Source: CAZMHJ01 sp046350635 (GTDB lineage: Bacteria > Patescibacteriota > Saccharimonadia > Saccharimonadales > CAIOMD01). Taken from it: a stretch of DNA of 14,427 bases. Each line of letters begins with the position of its first letter. Positions within the stretch are counted from its first letter, which is position 1. This document shows, in pieces, positions 1 to 6,669 of this stretch. A program made the position numbers and the translations under genes. Below the pieces are notes generated by a model. That model was not told where the DNA came from. It searched no databases and saw only the letters and a list, made by a program, of their open reading frames with translations. The stretch lies in contig JAXLZY010000008.1 in assembly GCA_046350635.1 (NCBI GenBank), positions 1 through 14,427 of the forward strand. The letters run 5' to 3'.

Positions 1-72
1 AAGCAAGGGGTTTTATTTATTTCTAACGTCTTAAAAACAATCTTTTTCCTAAAAATTTTTAACATAAGAATG

Positions 73-101
73 TTGACATATTAGCTAAAGCGTGTTAATA
101 T
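73..101 (+). promoter_or_regulatory. Promoter of the KGG-repeat gene
   Basis: A consensus -35 TTGACA (73-78) and a -10 TAATAT (96-101) are separated by exactly 17 bases, a near-ideal housekeeping sigma-factor promoter. Transcription should start near 108, just ahead of the hairpin at 114-142, so that hairpin would form the very 5' end of the mRNA. Confidence 0.75.
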
Positions 102-113
102 ACAAGCATTAAG

Positions 114-152
114 AGGGTTGTCACGAGTAATCGTGCAACCCTTTTTATTTTT
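114..152 (+). terminator. Terminator-like hairpin in the KGG leader (possible attenuator)
   Basis: AGGGTTG (114-120) pairs with CAACCCT (136-142), and CACGA (122-126) pairs with TCGTG (131-135) around a GTAA loop, with one bulged T. A T-rich tract (142-152) follows. The form is that of an intrinsic terminator, but it lies between a strong promoter and the gene's ribosome binding site (GGGAGG, 162-167). It could instead be an attenuator, a source of a tiny RNA, or a 5' stabilising hairpin. The structure is clear; the role is inference. Confidence 0.6.
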
Positions 153-175
153 AGTACAAAAGGGAGGTTACTAAA

Positions 176-373
176 ATGGCTGGAACAGTACAAGGTGGCA
201 AAGCTGCCGCTGCAACGAACAAAGCAAAGTACGGTAAAGATTTTTACGCAAAAATCGGTGCCAAAGGTGGTAAGTTAGGTAAAACCGGTGGTTTTGCTGC
301 TAACAAAGAGCTTGCACGTCTTGCAGGTGCAAAGGGTGGCCGTATTAGCCGCCGTACAAAGACAACTAAGTAA
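176..373 (+). CDS. KGG-repeat stress-type protein
   Basis: A 65-residue, Gly/Lys/Ala-rich, very basic protein. It carries GAKGG motifs at residues 28-32 and 51-55 plus a QGGK near the N-terminus, the hallmark of the stress-induced KGG-repeat family (PF10685; relatives YciG, GsiB, Con-10). Such proteins are hydrophilic and mostly disordered; they are linked to stress or desiccation, but their molecular role is not settled. There is no signal peptide or membrane segment. The start is supported by GGGAGG at 162-167, eight bases before the ATG. The gene stands alone, between its own strong promoter and a terminator, which suggests high, independently controlled expression. The C-terminal RISRRTKTTK tail could contact nucleic acid, but that is inference. 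Confidence 0.85.
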   Translation: MAGTVQGGKAAAATNKAKYGKDFYAKIGAKGGKLGKTGGFAANKELARLAGAKGGRISRRTKTTK

Positions 374-390
374 TTAGTTTTCCTTATTCA

Positions 391-422
391 AAAAATAGAC
401 TGCGTTAGTGGTCTATTTTTTT
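391..422. terminator. Bidirectional terminator between convergent genes
   Basis: AAAAATAGAC (391-400) is the exact inverted repeat of GTCTATTTTT (411-420), with a ten-base loop and A/T tracts on either side. It can end transcription of the KGG gene on the plus strand and of the metallopeptidase gene on the minus strand, whose stop codon lies at its edge (421-423). Confidence 0.8.
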
Positions 423-897
423 ATGCAGGCGTTTTGATAATTTGCCGGGTAACTCGACAAAGTGGAGACTTTGGTACGCGCCAGGTTGTCTTGCAGTTAA
501 AGCATTGGTATAAGCCATCACGGCGTTGAATACTCACAACGTTGCACTGAGGGCACTGAGCACGCTTGTGGAGCCAATCACGGTAAGTATCAAGGCAGTC
601 TTGTATATGCTCGCCATCAATATCAATACCGTATTGCTTACCAAGCCGTTTTGCTTGCTGCCAAGCCGTTGTTTCGAGCTTTAAAAGTTCAAAGTCATTG
701 GTATAGTGCTCGTGGCCAAGTGAAGCGTGGCCAACCTCGTGTAACAGTGCCCATACGCCGTGCTCGGCAACGTCTTGGTGGGTTGTGTAGGTTTTACGTT
801 GTTCGCGTGGCGACCAATAAAACGAATCACCGTTTTTGAAGGTAACGTCGGGGAAGTCTTTTTTAAGTGTTGGTAGGATATTAGCGATGCTGTTCAT
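421..897 (-). CDS. ImmA/IrrE-like HExxH metallopeptidase with C-terminal zinc ribbon
   Basis: From the ATG at 897 the protein has 158 residues. Residues 53-57 are HEVGH, and a Glu about 18 residues on (E75, in LETTAW) fits the third zinc ligand of a gluzincin, as in ImmA/IrrE-like peptidases (COG2856). A zinc ribbon follows: C115/C118 and C132/C135. Known relatives cleave repressors or act as stress regulators; the substrate here is unknown. SprT-type proteases also join HExxH to a zinc ribbon, but the E-x-x-A helix favours ImmA. The start is uncertain: the frame stays open to ATGs at 924 and 975, all inside the upstream kinase gene, and none has a clear Shine-Dalgarno. I chose 897 because the protein from there resembles the family and overlaps the kinase stop by only 17 bases, which implies translational coupling. 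Confidence 0.7.
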   Translation of the reverse strand: MNSIANILPTLKKDFPDVTFKNGDSFYWSPREQRKTYTTHQDVAEHGVWALLHEVGHASLGHEHYTNDFELLKLETTAWQQAKRLGKQYGIDIDGEHIQDCLDTYRDWLHKRAQCPQCNVVSIQRRDGLYQCFNCKTTWRVPKSPLCRVTRQIIKTPA

Positions 898-1697
898 ACT
901 GTTTGGCCAAAATAACACACCCATATACAACGGCTTGTTCGGCTGCTTTTGCGGGTACAATTGGTGGCTGATCAACGACGGCTGGGGTTAGCTCGGCAAT
1001 ATGCTTTTTTAAGAATCCGCCGTACTTTTTGTAGTGCGTACCAACGCCTCCACCGATGATAATAACATCGGGTTCGAGGACTGCTGTTAAATCTACAATA
1101 CCAAGCGCAAACCACTTGGCAATTTCGTCCCACGCTTTTGGGTCATCCAAATCAGACGCACGTTTGCCGTGCGCCAGCAACAATGGCTTTACCGCTGGCA
1201 AGCTTTTCCCAGACGACAGGTTTACCGTCGTGCTCAAAGCTGTATTACCACCTTCGCTATCTAAAAATTCAGGGTCTAAGTAGCCATCGGTTGCACAGGC
1301 CGGTACCAATGCCCGTGCTAAAGGTTATGTAGAGTGCGCGGTGAGGCAGTGGCTTGATGTTGTGCGCTTCTGATAAGCCGGCCAGGTTGGCATCGTTTTC
1401 AAGCAGAACATCAGTGCCACTTATCTTGGCGATATCTGCTTTAATGGGCACGTTTTTCCAGGGTAAATTGCCAAAAGCAATCACGGTACCAGTTTTACGG
1501 TCAATTTTGCCCGGTGCGGCGACCGAAGTAATCGTGCGATCTTTTGGCGGAATTTTCGCAAAGGCGCCAGATACGGCTAGCAAAAATTCTTTATAGTTTT
1601 GAGGTGTTTCGAATCGTTGCTCGGACACAATGGTGCCATCGGGCTTACAGGTTGCAACTAAGGTTTTTGTTCCCCCAATATCGATTGCGATAATCAT
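881..1697 (-). CDS. ROK-family sugar kinase (glucokinase-like), frameshifted
   Basis: The N-terminal part (ATG at 1697) has the ROK phosphate-binding motif DIGGTK (residues 6-11), ENDAN with the catalytic Asp (D102), and STGIGTGL. The family (ROK; glucokinase, fructokinase, N-acetyl-sugar kinases) phosphorylates hexoses with ATP; the substrate cannot be told. The frame breaks near 1290-1300: after GTGL the expected TDGYLDPEF lies in the +1 frame. Two further compensating shifts are visible: EHDGKPVVWEKLASGKAI is read in another frame between about 1237 and 1175, and the sequence then returns to HGKRASDLDDPKAW. With these repaired the gene spans one full-length kinase of about 270 residues. 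The usual ROK zinc cysteines (CxCGxxGC) are absent. The 3' end overlaps the metallopeptidase gene. Conserved sequence across all frames suggests assembly errors rather than decay. Confidence 0.75.
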
Positions 1698-1705
1698 TGC
1701 TTACC

Positions 1706-1734
1706 AGTGTAGCATTATTGGCTGGCGCTGTCAG
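1706..1734 (-). promoter_or_regulatory. Promoter of the ROK kinase gene
   Basis: On the minus strand, -35 CTGACA (1734-1729) and -10 TACACT (1711-1706) have a 17-base spacer. Only eight bases separate the -10 box from the ATG at 1697, so transcription should begin at or next to the start codon. No Shine-Dalgarno is present. A leaderless mRNA is predicted. Confidence 0.55.
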
Positions 1735-1736
1735 CT

Positions 1737-1765
1737 TTGCAACAGATACGGATATGGGGTATAAT
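1737..1765 (+). promoter_or_regulatory. Promoter of rpsA
   Basis: -35 TTGCAA (1737-1742) and -10 TATAAT (1760-1765) are separated by 17 bases. The -35 box lies only two bases from the divergent kinase promoter's -35, so the two promoters are back to back. The predicted start near 1772 gives a leader of about 108 bases. Confidence 0.7.
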
Positions 1766-1775
1766 GATAGACAAT

Positions 1776-1848
1776 CTGACAGCGCGGCTCGTATACATTT
1801 AGCACTCGCCCTCGTCCAGGACGTTTGTTCGTGTACGTTAGCGCTCAG
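1776..1848 (+). other. Structured 5' leader of rpsA
   Basis: The leader can fold into a long irregular hairpin. CTG (1776-1778) pairs with CAG (1846-1848), AGCGC (1781-1785) with GCGCT (1841-1845), CGTATAC (1790-1796) with GTGTACG (1831-1837, one G-U pair), and CGTC (1813-1816) with GACG (1820-1823). The ribosome binding site (AAGGAG, 1861-1866) lies just downstream, unpaired in this fold. In E. coli rpsA is autoregulated through leader hairpins; a similar role here is inference. Confidence 0.4.
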
Positions 1849-1879
1849 AAATACATTTTAAAGGAGTGATTATAATCAC

Positions 1880-2947
1880 ATGAGTACTAAAGTAACTATG
1901 GACGAATTGCTCGCTAGCAGCGATTTAAAAGCGCTGAAATCTGGCGACGTAGTAGAGGCAACAATTACCTCTATTAAGAAGCACGAGATCTGGCTTGATC
2001 TTGGCCCGTATGGCGTTGGCGTTGTTATGCGTCGCGAAATCGGCCATGGTCAACAGCTTGAAGTTGGCCAGGCGGTCAGCGCAAGCGTGGTCGACCCAGA
2101 AATCGAAGACGGCTATGCGCTCTTAAGTTTGCGCAAAGCTGCAAAGGATCGCGGTTGGGATGAACTCAAACGAGTTATGGACGACGGCGAAATCATCGAA
2201 GTAACTGCATACGATGCAAACCGTGGCGGTTTGCTTATCGAGCTCGAAGGCATTCGTGGCTTCTTGCCTGTAAGCCAGCTTAGTGCTGACCACTACCCAC
2301 GCGTATCGGGTGCAGACAAAGATGAAATCTTGCAAAAGCTCAACTCACTTATTGGCAAGCCAATTCGTGTACGTTTGCTCGATGCAAGCCGCAAGGATAA
2401 CAAGCTTATCTTTAGCGAAAAAGAGGCAATCAAAGACGACATGCAAGCTCGCTTTAGCGAACTGAAGGTTGGAGACACCGTAGAAGGTGTGGTAACTGGC
2501 GTTATCGACTTTGGCGCATTTGTTAACGTAGACGGCATTGAAGGCCTTATACACATCTCTGAAATTTCATGGGAACGTGTTGAAGACCCACGCAAGTACG
2601 TTAAGAACGGTGACAAGATTCAGGCTAAGATTATCGCTATCGATAAAGACCGCCTAAGCCTCAGCCTTAAGCAAATGAGTGAAGACCCATGGCTTAAAGA
2701 TGTTGATTCAATCAAAAAGGGTGACACCGTAGAAGGTACCATTACGCGCATTACGCCATTTGGTGCATTTGTACAGCTAACCCCAGCGGTTGAAGCACTC
2801 GTCCACGTATCAGAAATCGCCGAAGGCGGTGATGATGCAGTTGACCCAGAAAAGATTTTTAAACTGAACGAAAAGAAGCAGTTTAAGGTTTTAGAGGTTA
2901 ACAAAGAAGCCCGCAAGATTGCACTCAGTCTTAAAGAAGGCAAATAA
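1880..2947 (+). CDS. rpsA: Ribosomal protein bS1 (30S subunit)
   Basis: A 355-residue protein with four S1 (OB-fold) repeats at about residues 18-86, 103-182, 195-265 and 278-353. The third and fourth are the most canonical, with VEGVVTGVIDFGAFVNV...GLIHISEIS and VEGTITRITPFGAFVQL...ALVHVSEI. S1 binds mRNA at the 30S platform and helps initiation on structured or weak ribosome binding sites. E. coli S1 has six repeats; the four-repeat form is typical of many other phyla. The start is preceded by AAGGAGTGAT, a good anti-SD match, though about 13 bases from the ATG. It is the first gene after a strong promoter and a structured leader, and is followed by a perfect 12-bp hairpin and then infB. 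The frame is intact throughout. Confidence 0.93.
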   Translation: MSTKVTMDELLASSDLKALKSGDVVEATITSIKKHEIWLDLGPYGVGVVMRREIGHGQQLEVGQAVSASVVDPEIEDGYALLSLRKAAKDRGWDELKRVMDDGEIIEVTAYDANRGGLLIELEGIRGFLPVSQLSADHYPRVSGADKDEILQKLNSLIGKPIRVRLLDASRKDNKLIFSEKEAIKDDMQARFSELKVGDTVEGVVTGVIDFGAFVNVDGIEGLIHISEISWERVEDPRKYVKNGDKIQAKIIAIDKDRLSLSLKQMSEDPWLKDVDSIKKGDTVEGTITRITPFGAFVQLTPAVEALVHVSEIAEGGDDAVDPEKIFKLNEKKQFKVLEVNKEARKIALSLKEGK

Positions 2948-2954
2948 CACAAAC

Positions 2955-2986
2955 GAATTGTCCGCCTCATACGGGGCGGACAATTC
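2955..2986 (+). terminator. Perfect hairpin between rpsA and infB
   Basis: GAATTGTCCGCC (2955-2966) is the exact inverted repeat of GGCGGACAATTC (2975-2986), with an eight-base loop. No T-tract follows, so it is not a classical intrinsic terminator. It may be a partial terminator, an mRNA-stabilising end for rpsA, or an RNase III-type processing site. I see no clear promoter between it and infB, which favours read-through or processing. Confidence 0.5.
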
Positions 2987-3015
2987 ACCTAAGTACTAGG
3001 GATAGGAGTCATCCA

Positions 3016-4792
3016 ATGAGTTCGGTAAAATCGAAATCGGTGACATGATTACCGTTGGCGCACTGGCTGACAAGCTGTCTCTACCTGCACCCGGGTTAAT
3101 TACCGAGCTGTTTAAAAACGGCATGATGGTAACGATTAACGAAAAATCGACGTAGACACCGCTCAGATTATCGTTGGTGAGCTTGGGCTCGATGTTGAAT
3201 TAGTTGCCAAAGAAGCGGTTGCCGAAGACGACGCGCCAGTTATAAAAAAAGAACGCACCTATAGTGATAAAGCCGAACTGCGCCCACCAGTAGTAGCAGT
3301 AATGGGTCATGTTGACCACGGTAAGACAAGCCTCTTGGATGTTATCCGTAAAGATGATGTTGCCGCCCACGAAGCCGGTGGAATCACCCAGCACATTTCG
3401 GCATACCAGGTTACCCGTAACGAACGACTCATTACATTTCTTGATACACCAGGCCACGAAGCTTTTGCGGCACTCCGCGAGCATGGCGCACACCTTACAG
3501 ATGTCGTTATTATTGTGGTTGCAGCCGATGATGGTATTAAGCCACAAACGCTCGAAGCCATCCGCTTTGCACGCAAAGCTGGTGCTTCGATGATTGTTGC
3601 TATAACTAAGATCGATAAAGAAGGCGCCAATATAGACCGCGTTAAGCAGCAGCTTGCCGAACAGCAAATGCTGCCAGAAGATTGGGGCGGTGATACAGTA
3701 ATCGTGCCTGTTTCTTCGAAGACTAAAGAAGGTATCGATAAACTTCTCGATATGGTGCTACTCGTTGCAGATGTCGAAGAGCTTAAAGCAGATTTTAATG
3801 TTCCTGGTGAAGGCTTGGTAATTGAATCCCATATGGAACAAGGCCGAGGCCCAATTGCGGTTGCGCTTGTACAGCAGGGTACACTATCGCAAGGTGATTT
3901 CTTAGTAGCAGGTAGTACCTATGCAAAAGTACGCGTTTTAGAAGATACAAGGGGTAAGGCAATTAAAAAAGCTGGCCCATCTACACCTGTCATTATTACA
4001 GGATTTAAGGCACTGCCTGAATTTGGTAATCCTTTTGCTGTTGTATCGAGCGAAAAAGATGCTCGTGCAAAAGCGAGCGAATATGCGGTTGCTAATGCCG
4101 AAAAAGCTGGCCGACTTGATATGTCGAGCAACGAATTCATTCGCATGATAAATCGTAAAACAGAAATGCAAGAGCTTAATGTGATTGTAAAAGCCGACGT
4201 GCAAGGTTCGCTTACATCAGTTATTGATAGCCTTAAAACGCTCGATACTGATGAAGTATCTATTCGTGTGGTTGGTAGTGGTGTCGGTGCGATTACCGAT
4301 AACGATATCCGTATGGCGGCTACCAGTAATGCGATTATTTATGGATTTCAGGTTTCTATGCCCGCTAACATTAAACACATTGCTATGCGTGATAAGGTGC
4401 CGGTACGTTTGTATCGTATTATCTATGAACTCCTTGATGACGCTAAGCAAGAATTAAGTGACTTACTCGCGCCAGAAGAAATCGTAACTAACGTTGGGCG
4501 CTTAGTGGTGCGCGGTGTCTTTAAGACCACTAAGACTGAGCTCATATGTGGCGGTGAAGTCACCAAGGGCAAACTCGTTATCCCAGCATTTGCCACTATC
4601 TACCGTGATGACGAAGTGCTTGCCGAAAACCTAGCCGTAACCAATCTCAAGCATGGCCCAACTGATACCAAAGAAGTACTTGAGGGTGAAATGTGTGGTA
4701 TGAGCCTTGCGACCAGCACGCGCCTTGATTTATTAGAAGGCGATCGTATAGAACTCTTTACCCGTGAAATCCGCGAACGCAGCCTGTTTTAG
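3016..4792 (+). CDS. infB: Translation initiation factor IF-2, with two 1-base frameshifts
   Basis: IF-2 is the GTPase that brings fMet-tRNA to the 30S subunit and promotes subunit joining. The ATG at 3016 has AGGAG (3004-3008) seven bases upstream. As written the frame breaks twice, each time at an A-run before TCGA: 3027-3030 and 3142-3146. Adding one A at each site joins MSSVK to IEIGDMITVGALADKL and NEK to IDVDTAQIIVGELG, the IF2_N domain, and gives one 592-residue protein. The G domain starts near residue 97: GHVDHGKT (G1), DTPGHEAF (G3), TKID (G4; most bacterial IF-2 have NKID) and SSKTKEGID (G5). Domains II to IV follow and end at ERSLF. The N-terminal extension is short, as in reduced genomes. 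From 3302 on the frame is intact. The gaps look like homopolymer errors. Confidence 0.9.
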
Positions 4793-4794
4793 CG

Positions 4795-4800
4795 TATAAT
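4795..4800 (+). promoter_or_regulatory. Possible -10 box for the DUF5663-like gene
   Basis: A perfect TATAAT lies right after the infB stop codon, 24 bases before the next ATG. No good -35 is found 16-18 bases upstream. A start near 4807 would leave a short leader that still contains the ribosome binding site AGGAAG (4813-4818). Confidence 0.4.
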
Positions 4801-4824
4801 AATGGCCAGAAAAGGAAGAAAGCC

Positions 4825-5151
4825 ATGTTTAAACTAGACGACAACTTTTTAGCAGAAATTGGTCTTGCTGAGTTACCACCAGAAGACAAAAAGCAAATGC
4901 TTAATCATATCTACGAGACACTTGAACTTCGTGTTGGTATGAAATTGGCCGAAAACATGAGTGATGAACAGCTTGATGATTTTGAAAAGCTTATGGACGC
5001 TGGTAACGAAGCAGGAGCATTAACGTGGCTCGAAACCAACGTGCCTAACTATAAGGACGTTGTAGCAAGTGAGCTCGAAACACTAAAGAACGAAATCAAA
5101 GCTACTGCTCCTCAAATTTTAGCCGCCAGCCAAGGTCAGCAAGCTGCCTAA
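4825..5151 (+). CDS. DUF5663-like small acidic protein
   Basis: A 108-residue, acidic, predicted all-helical protein. It resembles the DUF5663 family common in CPR bacteria: an N-terminal L-x-E-I-G-L-x-x-L-P-x-E-x-K stretch, a helix YETLELRVGMKLAENMSDEQLDDFEKL, and a TWLETNVPNYKDVV segment, with an Ala/Gln-rich tail. The family's function is unknown. There is no signal peptide, membrane segment or cysteine. AGGAAG six bases before the ATG sets the start. The gene follows infB by 32 bases, with its own TATAAT, and its stop codon overlaps that of the convergent fmt gene by three or four bases (CTAA at 5148-5151). The family assignment comes from recalled sequence character and was not checked by a search. 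Confidence 0.65.
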   Translation: MFKLDDNFLAEIGLAELPPEDKKQMLNHIYETLELRVGMKLAENMSDEQLDDFEKLMDAGNEAGALTWLETNVPNYKDVVASELETLKNEIKATAPQILAASQGQQAA

Positions 5152-6083
5152 CCTATGTTGTTTGCAAGGCGACCGTTGTAGCCATTTAGAAAGGCCGCAG
5201 CGGTCATTTTTTGTTTGCCAAGGGGCATAAGCTCAATGAGTTGTATTGAGCCAACCCTAGTGCCCACAAGTATTTCTTTTTGCTCACTAACACTAATCTC
5301 GCCCGGCTGTAGTTGCTTATCAACAACACTAGCCTTTGTAACGATAACCGCTAAATTATTGCCAATCGTTAACTTACTTTTTGGCCAATCACTAAAGGCA
5401 CGAATTTCGCGCTTGAGTACGTGAGCGGGCTTATTAATATTAAGCCAGCCATCTTGCTTTGTAAGCTTACGAGAATACGTTATTGGGTAATGGTTTGCAT
5501 CTGCTTGTGGTGCTGCTACGATTAAACCTTCTAAGTACAAAGGGATAGTTTCTTTAAGGAGTGCGTTACTAAGATCAATTAAATTCGAAGTTAGACTTGC
5601 GCCGGTTTCGTTTGGGTTGATTTCGTATTCGCCAACTGCTAGTAACGGGCCAGTATCGAGCCCAGTATCAATGAGCATAAGTGATACCCCCGTTTTGGAC
5701 TGACCCGATAAAAGGCTAAACGTTATCGGGTCGGCACCACGCCATTCTGGCAAAAGACTAAAATGACTATTGATAATTCCAAGTGGGAAATAATCAATAA
5801 CATCTTCGCTTATAATTACACCGTAATCGATGACAACGCCAAATGGACTTGTTGGTTTTACGTCAGTAATAATTGTATCGAGCTCGGCTTTCGTGTCGGC
5901 AAACGTATAGGTAATGCCGTGTGCTTTGGCAAGCTCCTCAACAGGTGCTGGGTCTTTATGATGAGCAGGGCGCCGTTTGGTGACAACAAGCTCGACCTCA
6001 AATATATCAATTAGAAAAGTGAGGCTTTCGGCTGCGACCGGGCCATTACCAAAGAATGTCAGACTTTGCGATGCTTTGCTCAT
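5148..6083 (-). CDS. fmt: Methionyl-tRNA formyltransferase
   Basis: A 311-residue protein that transfers a formyl group from 10-formyl-tetrahydrofolate to initiator Met-tRNA. The catalytic region is well kept: N105 and H107 in NSHFSLLPEWRG, the SLLP loop at 109-112, and D139 in LIDTGLDTG, matching Asn106/His108/Asp144 of the E. coli enzyme. The N-terminal part (LTFFGNGPVAAESL) fits the start of the formyl-transferase fold; the C-terminal tRNA-binding domain runs from about 205. Length is near the family norm. The ATG at 6083 lies inside def, 38 bases before the def stop ends, so the two are probably translated from one mRNA with coupling. At the other end its TAG overlaps the stop of the convergent DUF5663-like gene. 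Confidence 0.9.
   Translation of the reverse strand: MSKASQSLTFFGNGPVAAESLTFLIDIFEVELVVTKRRPAHHKDPAPVEELAKAHGITYTFADTKAELDTIITDVKPTSPFGVVIDYGVIISEDVIDYFPLGIINSHFSLLPEWRGADPITFSLLSGQSKTGVSLMLIDTGLDTGPLLAVGEYEINPNETGASLTSNLIDLSNALLKETIPLYLEGLIVAAPQADANHYPITYSRKLTKQDGWLNINKPAHVLKREIRAFSDWPKSKLTIGNNLAVIVTKASVVDKQLQPGEISVSEQKEILVGTRVGSIQLIELMPLGKQKMTAAAFLNGYNGRLANNIG
5171..5212 (+). terminator. Weak candidate terminator inside the 3' end of fmt
   Basis: GACCG (5171-5175) can pair with CGGTC (5201-5205), or GGCC (5193-5196) with GGTC (5202-5205), followed by six T (5207-5212). As the convergent genes overlap and have no intergenic terminator, this could end the infB/DUF5663 transcript inside fmt. 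The stems are short, so the call is tentative. Confidence 0.25.
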
Positions 6084-6621
6084 AGTCGAGTGCGTTTAAG
6101 TGGCCATCTGAACCGAGTGTAAAGAATGCCTCTGGGTCATCCTTGATGTGATCGATAAAAACGATGCCATTTGTATGGTCGATTTCGTGCTGAAAAATGC
6201 GAGCCAAAAAGCCTTCGGCAGTCACCCGGAACTCTTTACCGTCTATATCTAATGCCTTAACACGTACTTTGTCGTAACGGGGAACTTTTCCGTATATATC
6301 TTTAATGCTTAAACAGCCTTCATAATCTTCTACAATCTTGCCCTCGTATTTTGTGATGACCGGATTGATAAAAGTCGTAAATGAACGATCATTTTTGTTA
6401 TCAAAGTCATTACGAATAACGACGACACGGAAGAGTTTATCTATTTGAACAGCAGCGAGCGCAACGCCTACTTCGTGTTCACGACTGTCTTCCCAGTCTA
6501 GGGTTGCTGTTTCCATGTCGGCAATAAGTTGCTTTATTTCGGGGCTAATAAGACCTACTTTTCGGCTGCGGTCACGAAGATGCGGATTGGGGAGGGTGAT
6601 AATATCGTTTTTTGTTGCCAT
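6046..6621 (-). CDS. def: Peptide deformylase
   Basis: A 191-residue metalloenzyme that removes the formyl group from nascent proteins. Motif II EGCLS (101-105, metal ligand C103) and motif III QHEIDH (144-149, ligands H145 and H149, catalytic E146) are intact. Motif I reads GVALAAVQ (52-59) instead of the usual GxGLAAxQ, so Gly is replaced by Ala and the common Pro by Val; the functional Gln59 is kept. An insert near residues 42-50 (DWEDSREHE) precedes motif I. It lies between priA and fmt, the common bacterial order priA-def-fmt, and overlaps fmt by 38 bases. It has no Shine-Dalgarno; a promoter nine bases upstream suggests a leaderless transcript. Confidence 0.93.
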   Translation of the reverse strand: MATKNDIITLPNPHLRDRSRKVGLISPEIKQLIADMETATLDWEDSREHEVGVALAAVQIDKLFRVVVIRNDFDNKNDRSFTTFINPVITKYEGKIVEDYEGCLSIKDIYGKVPRYDKVRVKALDIDGKEFRVTAEGFLARIFQHEIDHTNGIVFIDHIKDDPEAFFTLGSDGHLNALDYEQSIAKSDILW

Positions 6622-6630
6622 ATTGTTATC

Positions 6631-6659
6631 AGTATAACAGAGGTATTTTACGAGACCAA
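6631..6659 (-). promoter_or_regulatory. Promoter of def-fmt
   Basis: On the minus strand, -35 TTGGTC (6659-6654) and -10 TATACT (6636-6631) have a 17-base spacer. Nine bases separate the -10 box from the def ATG (6621), which predicts a leader of zero to three bases. The box lies in the short gap after priA, so def-fmt may be transcribed both alone and with priA. Confidence 0.5.
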
Positions 6660-6669
6660 AGAAGTGGTT

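Noticed and set aside
1..72. A/T-rich start of the window as terminator or gene end
   Set aside because: Runs such as AAAAATTTTT near 50-60 could form a weak stem, but with no GC pairs; nothing in it can be supported.
2293..2988. Long open frames antisense to rpsA
   Set aside because: They mirror the codon pattern of the well-supported rpsA and infer no known protein; low-complexity Ser/Leu-rich translations are typical of antisense shadows.
3016..3048. UGA recoded as glycine (Gracilibacteria/Absconditabacteria code)
   Set aside because: The TGA met early in infB results from a frame slip, not from an in-frame Gly codon, and adk ends normally at TGA overlapping map.
3016..3160. Programmed frameshifting in infB
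   Set aside because: The A-runs are only four and five bases long, no stimulatory structure is evident, and both breaks share the same missing-A form, which fits a sequencing error better.
3200..3667. 155-residue open frame antisense to infB
   Set aside because: It lies opposite the IF-2 G domain, has no ribosome binding site or promoter, and its translation (rich in Asn, Cys, Phe) resembles no family.
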